Part shown: piece by piece, positions 53,117-62,839 of the stretch
Position numbering within the stretch: the first letter of the stretch is position 1
How the letters are laid out: every line of letters begins with the position of its first letter
NCBI GenBank assembly: GCA_030523765.1
Contig: JAUNHX010000002.1
Location: 41,342-105,341 of the forward strand
Reading direction: 5' to 3'
Length of the DNA stretch: 64,000 bases
Origin: Bacteroidales bacterium
GTDB taxonomy: Bacteria; Bacteroidota; Bacteroidia; Bacteroidales; P3
Position numbers and translations under genes: made by a program
Notes under the pieces: generated by a model
Databases searched by the model: none
What the model was told of the DNA's origin: nothing
The model's input: the letters and a program-made list of their open reading frames with translations, nothing else

Positions 53117-55300
53117 TTATTCTCCTCTGGCAGAAGGGAGAGCATCTTGCATAGCCTTTATCTCATCTCGATACTTAGCTGCCTGAAGAAAATTCATCTC
53201 TTTGGCCGCCTGTTGCATCTTACGCTGCGTTTCGCGAATAGCCTTTCGCAATTCCGCTTTGCTTCGCGACTCAATAACCACTGGGGGTTCCTCTTCGAAC
53301 TCCTCGCCAGCAGCATGAGGAGAAGCTATCGCTTCATAATCCCTAACCATCTGTTTTCGATCGGCATCTCCTCTATAGCCTCCCTTTTTGCCCCCATAAC
53401 TTGGGGTATTGAGAGCATAAGGCGAAGCCGCAATATTCTGACCATTGATATCGCGAGACGATTCATGATAGTCTTCCCGCTGTTCGGCAGCCAGTTCGAT
53501 AACGGAAGTCTGACCGAGAATAGCCTCCGTACTCTTCTTGATAGGACGCGGAACTATATGATGTTCCACATTGTAGCGAATCTGTTTCTCCCTATGACGG
53601 TTTGTTTCATCGATAGCGCGCTGCATCGAACCCGTAATCGTATCGCCATACAAGATAGCCTTACTATGCACATTACGAGCCGCACGACCAATCGTTTGAA
53701 TCATAGCCCTATCGCTACGCAGGAAACCCTCCTTATCGGCATCGAGGATAGCCACAAGACTAACCTCAGGCAGATCGAGTCCCTCGCGCAGAAGGTTCAC
53801 ACCCACCAACACATCGTATACCCCCATACGGAGATCGCGAATAATCTCAACACGCTCCATCGTTTCAATATCGCTATGAATATAGGCAGTCTTGATACCC
53901 AGATTGATAAGGTACGAACTCAGTTGTTCAGCCATTCGCTTCGTGAGAGTTGTTACCAACGCCCTCTCCCCTTTATCGACTGTATTTTCAATCTCGTTAA
54001 GCAAATCGTCAACCTGACCGATCGCAGGACGCACCTCAACCACAGGATCAAGCAATCCCGTAGGGCGGATAACCTGTTCTACAACCACACCCTCGCTCTC
54101 CTGCAACTCGTAATCGGCAGGCGTAGCACTGATATAGATTGTCTGTCCGCAAAGATCATAAAACTCATCGTAGGTAAGCGGACGGTTATCGAGAGCCGAA
54201 GGCAATCGGAAACCGTATTGCACCAAAGAGGTCTTACGACTCCTATCGCCCCCATACATTGCTCTTATCTGCGGAATTGTTACGTGACTCTCATCAACCA
54301 CCAACAAGAAATCGTCAGGAAAATAATCAATCAAACAGAAAGGACGTGAGCCCTCCTTTCGGCCATCGAAATAGCGAGAATAGTTCTCTATACCACTACA
54401 ATAGCCCAATTCCTGAATCATCTCCACATCATAGTTTACCCTTTCCTCAAGGCGCTTAGCCTCTAATGGACGATCGGTTTCGTAGAAATAATCACGTTGC
54501 TGATACATATCTCGCTGAATCTGCAGCAAAGCATCGGCCATACTCTCCTTATTGGTCAAGAAGTTCGAAGCAGGATAGATAGTGATATTCTCACAATGCT
54601 CCAGCGTAGTGCCAGCAATAGGATCGAAAGTTTCGATGCTTTCAATCTCATCATCCCAAAAACCGATCCGATAACAGAAATCAGCAAAGGAGGGATAAAC
54701 ATCAACCGTATCGCCCTTTACACGAAAACGGCCGTTCACAAATTCAATCTCATTGCGTGAATACTGACCGTCCAACAAGCGGAGTAATAGTTGGTCGCGA
54801 TTAATCTTATCGCCCACCTTTAGGTGGATCGTACCCCGTTTGAACTCTTCAGGATTGCCGATACCATAGATACAGGAAACAGAACATACCACAATCACGT
54901 CTCTTCGCCCCGAGAGCAGCGCCGATGAGGCCCGCAAACGGAGTTTATCGAGTTCGTCGTTGATAGCCAGATCCTTTTCAATATAAGTATTCGTAGAGGC
55001 TATATAAGCCTCAGGTTGATAGTAATCGTAATAAGAAACAAAATATTCTACAGCATTGTTTGGGAAAAACTGTTTGAACTCACCGTAAAGCTGAGCCGCC
55101 AACGTCTTATTGTGACTCATTACCAGCGTAGGACGATTCAGTTGAGCAATCACATTAGCCACAGTGAATGTTTTTCCCGAACCGGTTACACCGAGCAGCA
55201 CCTGAGCCCGTTGGTCGTTCTTGATGCCATCAACCAACTGGCGTATAGCTTCGGGCTGATCGCCCATAGGCTTAAAATCGGATACCAATTCGAAATTCAT
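53117..55300 (-). CDS. uvrB: Excinuclease ABC subunit B
   Basis: A 727-residue nucleotide excision repair helicase-like subunit. The Walker A motif is LLGVTGSGKTFTVAN near residue 40. The damage-binding beta-hairpin region reads 'YFVSYYDYYQPEAYIASTNTYIEKD', followed by 'LLVVDESHVTIPQIRAMYGGDRSRK' (Walker B) and 'GVNLLREGLDLPEVSLVAILDADKEGFLRS' (motifs V-VI). The C-terminal UVR domain is present ('LRKAIRETQRKMQQAAKEMNFLQAAKYRDEI'). A ~60-residue Gly/Tyr-rich insert precedes it. With UvrA and UvrC it excises bulky lesions. Confidence 0.97.
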   Translation of the reverse strand: MNFELVSDFKPMGDQPEAIRQLVDGIKNDQRAQVLLGVTGSGKTFTVANVIAQLNRPTLVMSHNKTLAAQLYGEFKQFFPNNAVEYFVSYYDYYQPEAYIASTNTYIEKDLAINDELDKLRLRASSALLSGRRDVIVVCSVSCIYGIGNPEEFKRGTIHLKVGDKINRDQLLLRLLDGQYSRNEIEFVNGRFRVKGDTVDVYPSFADFCYRIGFWDDEIESIETFDPIAGTTLEHCENITIYPASNFLTNKESMADALLQIQRDMYQQRDYFYETDRPLEAKRLEERVNYDVEMIQELGYCSGIENYSRYFDGRKEGSRPFCLIDYFPDDFLLVVDESHVTIPQIRAMYGGDRSRKTSLVQYGFRLPSALDNRPLTYDEFYDLCGQTIYISATPADYELQESEGVVVEQVIRPTGLLDPVVEVRPAIGQVDDLLNEIENTVDKGERALVTTLTKRMAEQLSSYLINLGIKTAYIHSDIETMERVEIIRDLRMGVYDVLVGVNLLREGLDLPEVSLVAILDADKEGFLRSDRAMIQTIGRAARNVHSKAILYGDTITGSMQRAIDETNRHREKQIRYNVEHHIVPRPIKKSTEAILGQTSVIELAAEQREDYHESSRDINGQNIAASPYALNTPSYGGKKGGYRGDADRKQMVRDYEAIASPHAAGEEFEEEPPVVIESRSKAELRKAIRETQRKMQQAAKEMNFLQAAKYRDEIKAMQDALPSARGE

Positions 55301-55327
55301 GTGAATAGATTGTTATATTATATCTTA

Positions 55328-56890
55328 TTATATTGTTTCTAAATGATTGTTTCTACACAAAGCATCAACACAGTTTACACCATCGATAGCACTCGAAACG
55401 ATTCCTCCAGCATAACCAGCCCCCTCTCCGCAAGGATAGAGGTTGCTTAACTGTAAATGCTGATAATCATCTCCCCTAGGAATCCGAACGGGAGAAGAGG
55501 TGCGACTCTCAACAGCTAGCAGCGAAGCCTGCTCGGTATAAAAACCCCTCATCTTCTGATCGAAAGCACGGAAGCCTTTTTGAAGACAACCAACAATGAA
55601 AGGAGGCAACAACTCGTGGAGAGGACTATTTACAGTAGGACCCAGATAGTTGGTCTTGTTCAACGAAACAGATCCTTTGCTTTCGCAAAAATCAGTTAAC
55701 CGCTGCGTAGGAGCACTGATGGTATTGCCAGCCGCTTGGAACACACGCTGCTCTACCTCTTGTTGGAAACGCAACAAAGCCAAAGGACCGTGCTGAGCCA
55801 TTTGAGGGACATCCTCCAATCCTACCGTTACAGCGATACCACTATTAGCGTAAGGAGAACTGCGATGAGCATTACTCATTCCGTTCACCACCTGCTCTCC
55901 TTCGGCTGTAGCTGCCGGAACGATAACCCCTCCAGGACACATACAGAAAGAGAAGACCCCGTGACCCTCCACCTGCGTAGTAAGACTATAGGCAGCTGGC
56001 GGCAAATAGGCGGAAGGCTTAGCGCTATGATACTGAATGCTATTAATAAGCATCTGCGGATGTTCAACCCTCACTCCCATAGCAAAAGGTTTAGCTTGCA
56101 GCAACCATCCGCGCCGAGCAAAAAGTTCGTAGATATCGCGTGCCGAATGACCCGTAGCCAAAATCACACCCGTTCCCTCTATCGTCTCACCTCCAAGCGT
56201 ACGAACCCCTTTCACCTTATTGTCTTGAACCACAAAATCAACCACGCGAGTATCGAAATGATACTTGCCACCATACTCCTCAATCGTATGGCGTATATTG
56301 GCGATGATACCACTCAGACGATCAGTACCGATATGCGCATGAGCATCGATCATAATATCGGGCTCGGCCCCATGTTCAACAAACTTCTTCAAGATGTCGC
56401 CCACATTACCCCTTTTCGTACTGCGAGTATAAAGTTTTCCATCACTATAAGTTCCAGCACCGCCCTCGCCAAAACACCAGTTGCTATTAGGATCCACACT
56501 CCTACTGCGACCCAGTAGCGCTATATCCTGTTTCCGCTGATCGACCGGCTTGCCGCGATCAACGATGATAGGACGCATACCCACTTCAAGACAGCGAAGG
56601 GCAGCAAAAAGTCCCGCAGGACCCGCCCCAACAACAACTACGGGAGGAGCCTGACGACAATCGCGATAAGGCGAAGAGAAATCGGCAGGAACATACGGGT
56701 CACCCTCCTTATAAACCTCCAACAAACAACGATAACGCACCTGTTTTCGTCGAGCATCAAGGCTACGCTTAACCACCACGATATGAGCGATATCGTCCAC
56801 CCTGCAACCCAACTGACGGGCTACAACTTGTTGCCTTAATTCGGGCAAAGCATATTGTTCGGGCGACAATTCTATATCGATGGTTTTCAT
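55328..56890 (-). CDS. FAD-dependent dehydrogenase (COG2509 family)
   Basis: A 520-residue flavoprotein. An N-terminal ~75-residue domain precedes the FAD-binding Rossmann motif VVVVGAGPAGLFAALRCLE (near residue 85). 'NWCFGEGGAGTYSDGKLYTRS' and 'GVILATGHSARDIYELF' are the family signatures, and the end has 'NLYPCGEGAGYAGGIVSSAIDG'. The substrate is unknown; the family is annotated as uncharacterised FAD-dependent dehydrogenases. It lies 16 bases after porT and 27 before uvrB, in a minus-strand run. Confidence 0.88.
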   Translation of the reverse strand: MKTIDIELSPEQYALPELRQQVVARQLGCRVDDIAHIVVVKRSLDARRKQVRYRCLLEVYKEGDPYVPADFSSPYRDCRQAPPVVVVGAGPAGLFAALRCLEVGMRPIIVDRGKPVDQRKQDIALLGRSRSVDPNSNWCFGEGGAGTYSDGKLYTRSTKRGNVGDILKKFVEHGAEPDIMIDAHAHIGTDRLSGIIANIRHTIEEYGGKYHFDTRVVDFVVQDNKVKGVRTLGGETIEGTGVILATGHSARDIYELFARRGWLLQAKPFAMGVRVEHPQMLINSIQYHSAKPSAYLPPAAYSLTTQVEGHGVFSFCMCPGGVIVPAATAEGEQVVNGMSNAHRSSPYANSGIAVTVGLEDVPQMAQHGPLALLRFQQEVEQRVFQAAGNTISAPTQRLTDFCESKGSVSLNKTNYLGPTVNSPLHELLPPFIVGCLQKGFRAFDQKMRGFYTEQASLLAVESRTSSPVRIPRGDDYQHLQLSNLYPCGEGAGYAGGIVSSAIDGVNCVDALCRNNHLETI

Positions 56891-56906
56891 ATCAAGTAGA
56901 GTATAC

Positions 56907-57647
56907 TTATCCTTCGAAGGTAAAACCTAGCATGAAGGTACGTGTATTCAATCCGTCGATCGACTGATTATAATAGGTATCATTATCGATCTTCAAGTCG
57001 ATCATACCGAATGTCATTTTCAGTTCAATAGCAAATTTTACGTAACGCAGATAAAAGTCGAACCCCAAGCCTGCAGTGTAACGCAGATCACTCGTATTGA
57101 GACGGATAATCGACTGATTCTGACTATTACGATTGTTGCGAAGCGAAGCAAAGTCGAACCCATAACTAGCACCCACCGTAAGATAGGGACGGAAATTCCT
57201 ATAACGCATCGACCGAAACTTCAAGTCGAACGGCAATTCGCCGTATACCGATTCCACATTGCGATAAGCATCCATGCTTGGATGAGAGGCCAAATATTCG
57301 TCCGACCAACTATAGCGCAACGTGCGGTTGATAAGGGTAAGTCCTGGTAAAAAGCGGAGATTCATGAAACGGGTAAGCTTCATATCGCCAATAACGGCGA
57401 TGTGGAATCCTGGCGTATAGTAAGAGCGAGTACCTTGCTCGTAGGGGGTCATTGATTCATCGTAGGTATAATGGAAATCGAATTTCGATTGGGTATAGCC
57501 TATTTGGATGCCATAATGTAGCAAATCCTCATCGAAAGCCGCCAGGTAATTAACCTGTGCCTTAACTCCGATACTCCCCATCAACAAGAGGAAGAAAAAA
57601 GCTATATGTATGATTCTCTTTACCAAAAGATGCTTTGTTTTATACAA
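56907..57647 (-). CDS. porT: PorT family type IX secretion protein
   Basis: A 246-residue outer membrane barrel related to PorT/SprT, a protein required for type IX secretion. Matching blocks are 'LHYGIQIGYTQSKFDF', 'PGFHIAVIGDMKLTRFMNLRFLPGLTLINRTL', 'VESVYGELPFDLKFRSMRYRNFRPYLTVGASYGFDFAS' and 'YTAGLGFDFYLRYVKFAIELKMTFGM'. The signal peptide ends VKAQ. No ATG lies before the hydrophobic core, so a TTG (57647 or 57626) must be the start. It supports a working T9SS together with gldJ, porP, porU and porV in this window. Confidence 0.85.
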   Translation of the reverse strand: MYKTKHLLVKRIIHIAFFFLLLMGSIGVKAQVNYLAAFDEDLLHYGIQIGYTQSKFDFHYTYDESMTPYEQGTRSYYTPGFHIAVIGDMKLTRFMNLRFLPGLTLINRTLRYSWSDEYLASHPSMDAYRNVESVYGELPFDLKFRSMRYRNFRPYLTVGASYGFDFASLRNNRNSQNQSIIRLNTSDLRYTAGLGFDFYLRYVKFAIELKMTFGMIDLKIDNDTYYNQSIDGLNTRTFMLGFTFEG

Positions 57648-57764
57648 TTTAGATTATGATAACGCCTTTTTTGTATTTTTAGTACTACTAATGCTATTTT
57701 TTTATCGAACCTACGGAACACTTGTGCCCCTCGCCCACAACGTCAAGTTTCTCGTCTCAAAGGG

Positions 57765-59936
57765 CTATTCTAACGACGGGACCTCTACTCCCTCGTTAGC
57801 CTTCTCGGTCAAAGCAGTACGACCCATACGCCAAGTAATTCCCAAAACGATATTGCGCGAATTGAACACCATATCGAACGAAGATCGGTTGTAGGGATTG
57901 AGCGAAGAGCCGCTATCGCCATCATAGAGAAGAAGGTCGGTAATCTCCACACTTAACGAGAGACGATCGTCCAACAAATCGGTGCTTACCCCCAAATCGA
58001 CCATAAAATCATCGTCAACCCCCGTCAGGAGCAACAATCCAGGAGTAGCATAATAGATATTGGTATATACTTGCAGTACGTCCCACAGTTTAACCCATAG
58101 GTTGAGCCGTGCATCAAAACTTGTCATATGACGTTCATCCCAAATGCCCGTACGGTATTCGGCACGATAGTAATAATCCCATACACCAGCGTAAAGACTG
58201 ATATTGAGGTTCGAAGAGGGGGCAAAGGTGACATTCATCTCTCCTCCCATTTTTCGAGAAGCGTTGATATTACAATAGCGCTCCACATCGACCACTTTGC
58301 CGAAATAGGGATAGAAGGCCGCATCAGCAAAGGAGGCTATCTCGCCCGAATGGACTTTCAGGTAGCCCTGCAAACCTATGTTGCCCCACTCTTGATTCAT
58401 GTTCCATCCACCCTGAAAGTGATGAGTATAACCCAGTTGCAGATTGGGATTGCCCATCGAGTAGTTCTCCTCATTCACTATTGCATAGCCACCTAGCATC
58501 TCTGCCTCGGGGGCAAGGGTATGGAGGGTATAACCGATATAAATAGTATTATTATCTTTAATATTATAAGCAGCATAAACCGAAGGGGAAAATTTCCAGA
58601 ACAACCTATCCACATCATAGTTGATAGAAGAGGCGGGAAGATTATAGTAATTCAATCTGATTCGCTGACGATCAGTACGAAGTCCCCCCTTTAAGGTGAA
58701 ACGACCCCACTGCTGTTGAAGGGAGAAATAGCCTCCCATCGATACATCGCTGATATCATTACTAAAGGAACGAGCAGCATCGGGCAGCAACACGTTCGAG
58801 GAATAGTTGAGGGTATCCCATTTGCGATGACAACTCCCATCGTTCCACGCTAGTATTACCCCCAGTTCCAGTTTGCCCTTCTCGCTCCAAGGTTTAGTAT
58901 ACTCAACTCCTATGTCGGACTTTAGTGCTTTAAGATCCTGACGCTCACGATTATATTGATTCATCACAGGGAAATCGGCATAGTAACGCTGTCTTTCGTC
59001 CAACAGTTTGGAATGAGCGTAACTGCTGTTGAAACTGATGCGCAATCGTTGTCCGAGGGTATCGAAATCGTGCTGAAGCCACAATCCCCCAACCCCTTCT
59101 GCTTGGCGAAGCAAATTATCTACCTCAAGCCTATAATTGTGTTGGAAAGGATGGTTAATATATTCATTACGAACCACTTCTCCACCACCCGTTTGCGCAT
59201 TCCTCTGAGGACTGATACCCAGCTCGAAACCTGCCGAAGTGGAGGAATCAATCATCCAGTCGATACTGAACCCGATATTGGCACTCTTGAGGGTGTGCTC
59301 TATTTCGTTCTCTGAACCTTGAGTAGAAGATAGATCACCGTTGATGGCCAACAAACTCATAGTATCAACTCTTTGCGAAACATATCGGCCATAAGAAGCA
59401 TTGGCCCTTGCACTGATATTTACCTTCTCATCGCTCCGCACGTAACTTACCCAAGGAGCCACCCAAGGACTCGTAGAGCTTGAAAGACCTACGCTAAGCA
59501 TTTCGTTGGTCTCCCCTTCCGAACGGGTAACAAGATTGATAATCTGTCCCGAAACGCGATAACGATCGGAAGGGTTGTTGAGTACCTCGATACTTTCCAA
59601 CCTACTGGCGGGCATCGTCTTAACATATTGTCTCAACGCTTCGCCCTCCATATGAGAGGGCCTATTATTGATCCACAAAACCACATCGCGACGACCGTAA
59701 TAGCTGATGTTACCCTCCATATCAATCTCAATGCCAGGCACCTGACGTAGAACTTCAGCGAGAGTGCGATATGTCATTCTTTCATCGTTAGCCACAAAGT
59801 ACATCACCTTTTCGCCATCGGTGGAATGGATTTGAGTATGTCCTTGATTGTTACTGCCAATAGTATGCTGAGCCTCAGCCGAGAGGGAGAGCGCCAACAT
59901 CATGGCAATCAATCCTATTTTTATTCTTTCAATCAT
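57765..59936 (-). CDS. TonB-dependent receptor-like outer membrane protein
   Basis: A 723-residue outer membrane protein with a signal peptide ending AEAQ. Residues ~30-140 form a plug domain ('TLAEVLRQVPGIEIDMEGNISYYGRRDVVLWINNRPSHM', 'LESIEVLNNPSDRYRVSGQIINLVT'). The remaining ~580 residues are a 22-stranded-type barrel resembling the outer membrane beta-barrel family 3 (OMP_b-brl_3). There is no N-terminal carboxypeptidase-like domain of SusC type and no SusD neighbour, so nutrient import is not assured. It stands just upstream of porT on the same strand. Confidence 0.85.
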   Translation of the reverse strand: MIERIKIGLIAMMLALSLSAEAQHTIGSNNQGHTQIHSTDGEKVMYFVANDERMTYRTLAEVLRQVPGIEIDMEGNISYYGRRDVVLWINNRPSHMEGEALRQYVKTMPASRLESIEVLNNPSDRYRVSGQIINLVTRSEGETNEMLSVGLSSSTSPWVAPWVSYVRSDEKVNISARANASYGRYVSQRVDTMSLLAINGDLSSTQGSENEIEHTLKSANIGFSIDWMIDSSTSAGFELGISPQRNAQTGGGEVVRNEYINHPFQHNYRLEVDNLLRQAEGVGGLWLQHDFDTLGQRLRISFNSSYAHSKLLDERQRYYADFPVMNQYNRERQDLKALKSDIGVEYTKPWSEKGKLELGVILAWNDGSCHRKWDTLNYSSNVLLPDAARSFSNDISDVSMGGYFSLQQQWGRFTLKGGLRTDRQRIRLNYYNLPASSINYDVDRLFWKFSPSVYAAYNIKDNNTIYIGYTLHTLAPEAEMLGGYAIVNEENYSMGNPNLQLGYTHHFQGGWNMNQEWGNIGLQGYLKVHSGEIASFADAAFYPYFGKVVDVERYCNINASRKMGGEMNVTFAPSSNLNISLYAGVWDYYYRAEYRTGIWDERHMTSFDARLNLWVKLWDVLQVYTNIYYATPGLLLLTGVDDDFMVDLGVSTDLLDDRLSLSVEITDLLLYDGDSGSSLNPYNRSSFDMVFNSRNIVLGITWRMGRTALTEKANEGVEVPSLE

Positions 59937-60469
59937 CGTATTTCATATCTCACGAAGAAAACGCTATTGGTTTCGACCTATTTGCTCAATACAGAGTATT
60001 TTCCTATCGAGCAAAAGTCGATATGTATGAATTTAATTTCCTCAGCGATATAGCAGAATTGTGGTTTTATCTTCAAAAACAGGTCTCTTCGTATTTTATG
60101 GTTGGTTAATAATTTTTGCAAATATAAGAAATTTCTACAATATAGAGCCAACAAACTGCAAAATACGATAACATTTTATCTTCTCTCACTTTTCGAGTTA
60201 AAAGTATCTATTCTTCTACCTCCAAAATAGACTTAAGAGTCGTCACCCCTTGGGCACTGGGTAAGCATTCGGTATAAAGGTGGGAAAATAAGGATAAAAA
60301 TAATGTTAGTCTTAAGTTAGAGTTAGGTTAGCGTTACATCGAACCTGTTTCCCCTTTCTCCCCTACTGTTCTTTTTTCTGAGGAAAAGACTTACTTTTGC
60401 CGCAAAAAGTGTGTTAACATATACTTTTCTATCCAAAAGTATGAAAAACAATCTTCATTGATAGGTACA
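59937..60469. other. Intergenic region upstream of the TonB-dependent receptor
   Basis: About 530 AT-rich bases without a supported gene. It contains the -7 box for the receptor (60119-60126), a plus-strand TACTTTTG box at 60392-60399 with no plus-strand gene behind it, and one copy of a 12-bp inverted repeat around GTTAAC (60410-60421; partner at 60849-60860). Confidence 0.55.
60119..60126 (-). promoter_or_regulatory. -7 box for the TonB-dependent receptor gene
   Basis: On the minus strand this reads TATATTTG (TAnnTTTG), about 180 bases before the receptor ATG. Confidence 0.4.
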
Positions 60470-60490
60470 AAAAAAAGGTCTGTCGACCTT
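60470..60490 (-). terminator. Terminator after the TonB C-terminal-domain gene
   Basis: AAGGTC and GACCTT form a 6-bp stem with a 4-base loop. On the minus strand a run of T residues follows. A second perfect stem (TCCTCGC/GCGAGGA, 60515-60530) lies between it and the stop codon. Confidence 0.8.
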
Positions 60491-60535
60491 CCTTATAAAA
60501 AGTAATAACCATCATCCTCGCTTGCGAGGAGAGAG

Positions 60536-60982
60536 TTATAATCGGAAAGTAACAGGGATGCGGACTTCGTAACGAACGGGTATTCGATCTTTTGTAGCAC
60601 AATGCCAACGCTGCATTCGTTTTACCGCTCTCAACACCGACTCACCGCAGCCGTCACCAATATCTTGAATAATCTTCACGTTTGATAAGGAGCCATCTTT
60701 TTCGACTATCGCAGTTACAACCACCTTTCCCATCGTGTGATTCCTCACTGCCTTGCGAGGATAACGCACACTCTGAGCAAGATAGCCATACATAGCTCGT
60801 TCACCGCCTGGATAAGAGGCTGCTTACACTTCACTATTCGTACTGCTGTATGTTAACACATATGGATTAAAGACAGAATCGGCATGAACTGGAACCGACT
60901 GAGCCTGAACATACGAAACAAGTATTATCAGCACGGGCAAAATGAACTGAGCTTTCGATGCAATAGTAGTATTCCTTACCAT
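60536..60982 (-). pseudogene. TonB C-terminal-domain protein with in-frame stop
   Basis: Reading from the ATG at 60982 gives a signal-anchor-like start (MVRNTTIASKAQFILPVLII, then VSYVQAQ) and about 25 more residues to TAA at 60824-60826 (codon 53). The same frame then continues 'AASYPGGERAMYGYLAQSVRYP', the canonical entry of the TonB C-terminal domain, through 'GKVVVTAIVEKDGSLSNVKI' to the stop at 60536. The full product would be 148 residues. Downstream of the stop, an ATG at 60793 could start an 85-residue stub that lacks the PGGE entry. The gene looks decayed by one nonsense mutation, or the sequence has an error. Confidence 0.75.
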
Positions 60983-61842
60983 GTTCCTATGGACAATTTA
61001 GTATGATGAGTTTTACCAGTTTCTCTATTACCTTAAATATGTTTTTGTCTCATTGTTCTAATTTGGCTTTTCCCCCAATCATCCGAATCTACTGATTTCA
61101 GGGATAAAACCACTTCTTTGCTTTATCAAATTTGTTTCTTTTTTACAATCCTCACTATTTTTTTATCCTAACAATCTTCTGCCATTCGCTCTAATATGTT
61201 ATAATATATGCTTAAAAAAGTGGAACTCTCCATTAACACCTTATTCTCAATGAGTAGGATCTGGACTTCCTGTGAAATAAAATAAAGGTCAACAAATTGC
61301 CCCACAGGTTTTCAAACCATATGGAGACTGTCGAGCATTTATTCCTTATTTCACATTCAGCGAATTGTCCAGATTCACTCATTCAAGGAATAAAGCGGTA
61401 TGCGCTTTTCCACAATTCTTTTCTCGCGAATTGCGAGTGCAAAATTACATATTTTTTTGTTATCCCTAGTTTTTTTTTGCAAATAATCTTCTTTCGCTCT
61501 CACCACCAATATCTTGAATTGCCTATAATAAAAGGATTCTATGCAAATAGAGAGAAAAAAAACAATAGCCGTTTGTCTAAGAATTATTAACAATTCAATT
61601 GTCTATTTTTCACGTCAAACTGATAAAAATAACCACCCCTTTGATTAGAAAATAACGATAAGAGAAATATTTTACTGAATATCACCCTATTGGGTAAAAA
61701 AATTTATCCTATCGAATAATATATATATTTTTTTTCGTATCTTTGAAATTTGTTTAATGTTGTAGTATTGCACCTTATCGTATTGCTATACAACGACATT
61801 GCTATAAGTATTAATGAATCATTCAAATAAAAAACTAAAGTT
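60983..61842. other. Long AT-rich intergenic region before the ROK kinase gene
   Basis: About 860 bases. Two overlapping opposite-strand open frames (61297-61590 plus; 61375-61593 minus) show no recognisable motif and are probably chance. A minus-strand TAATTTTG-type box occurs near 61438, and the ROK gene promoter box is at 61738-61745. I see nothing else that I can support. Confidence 0.5.
61738..61745 (+). promoter_or_regulatory. -7 box for the ROK kinase gene
   Basis: TATCTTTG, an exact TAnnTTTG element, 98 bases before the ATG; the leader contains no obvious gene. Confidence 0.55.
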
Positions 61843-62799
61843 ATGACCAATACTTACGCTATAGGTATCGACATTGGAGGCACCAACACCGATATGGGCC
61901 TTGTTCGCAACGATGGTAAAATTATTGCCCACAAAAACATCCCCACCAACCAATATACCCTTCTCGAGCCCTACATCCACGATATGATGGAGTGTATTAC
62001 CGCTATAATGAAAGAAAATCAGGTAGAGGCTATCGAAGGTATCGGCATCGGTGCTCCCAACGGCAACTACTATACTGGTTGTGTTGACAATGCACCCAAC
62101 CTTACCATCAAAGGAGTGCTCAACTTCGAAGAGGAGATCCACAAATATATGCAAGTTCCTGTGGTGCTGAGCAATGATGCCAACGCTGCCGCCTATGGCG
62201 AATTGGTTTACGGTGGAGCCAAAGGAATGAAACATTTCATTATGTTTACCCTCGGTACAGGTGTGGGTAGCGGCATTGTGGTGGATGGCAAACTGGTACA
62301 CGGATCAACGGGTGCTGCTGGCGAATTGGGTCACAACATCCTTATCCCCGATGGCCGTCAGTGCTCTTGTGGCCGCAAAGGATGTCTCGAAACCTATACC
62401 TCAGCACGTGGTATTGTACAGACTTTCTGCGAACTACGTAAGGCCACTCCCAACTATAATGGCGAACTGAAAGCGGTGGCCGATGCCGATATTACTAGCA
62501 AAATGATTGGCGATGCCGCCAATGCTGGCGACCCCATCGCACTGAAAACCTACGAGCAGACGGCCCATTGGCTAGGATTGGCTATGGCCAACTCGGTTAC
62601 CTTCTCTGCCCCCGAAGCCATCTTCCTGATGGGTGGCCCTACTAAGGTAGGCGAACCTTTGCTGCGTCCTCTACGTGCCTCCTTCAAAGAGCATCTGCTC
62701 AATATCTACGAAGGCAGTTGCGACATTCATGTGTCGAGCCTCAAAGCCAACGAGGTAGCCATTCTTGGCGCTGCCGCATTGCTGAAAATGAAAGAATAA
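61843..62799 (+). CDS. ROK family sugar kinase (glucokinase-like)
   Basis: A 318-residue cytoplasmic kinase. It has the N-terminal phosphate motif IGIDIGGTNTDMG, 'VPVVLSNDANAAAYGELVYGGA' with the catalytic Asp, 'TLGTGVGSGIVVDG', the zinc-binding 'GHNILIPDGRQCSCGRKGCLETY' (His plus three Cys), and a C-terminal 'FLMGGPTKVGEPLL'. These mark a ROK protein that phosphorylates glucose or a related hexose such as N-acetylglucosamine or mannose. The next gene, a GH92 alpha-mannosidase, suggests that it may act on sugars released from glycans, but the substrate is inferred. Confidence 0.9.
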   Translation: MTNTYAIGIDIGGTNTDMGLVRNDGKIIAHKNIPTNQYTLLEPYIHDMMECITAIMKENQVEAIEGIGIGAPNGNYYTGCVDNAPNLTIKGVLNFEEEIHKYMQVPVVLSNDANAAAYGELVYGGAKGMKHFIMFTLGTGVGSGIVVDGKLVHGSTGAAGELGHNILIPDGRQCSCGRKGCLETYTSARGIVQTFCELRKATPNYNGELKAVADADITSKMIGDAANAGDPIALKTYEQTAHWLGLAMANSVTFSAPEAIFLMGGPTKVGEPLLRPLRASFKEHLLNIYEGSCDIHVSSLKANEVAILGAAALLKMKE

Positions 62800-62839
62800 G
62801 AAATCAATTATTATACCTTTTAAAACCTAGTTCCTTTTA

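Noticed and set aside
55736-56518. Plus-strand 260-codon frame opposite the COG2509 gene
   Set aside because: Shadow of the minus-strand flavoprotein, which has clear FAD-binding motifs.
61297-61593. Two opposite-strand frames of 97 and 72 codons
   Set aside because: They overlap each other, are AT-rich, and show no conserved motif or leader.
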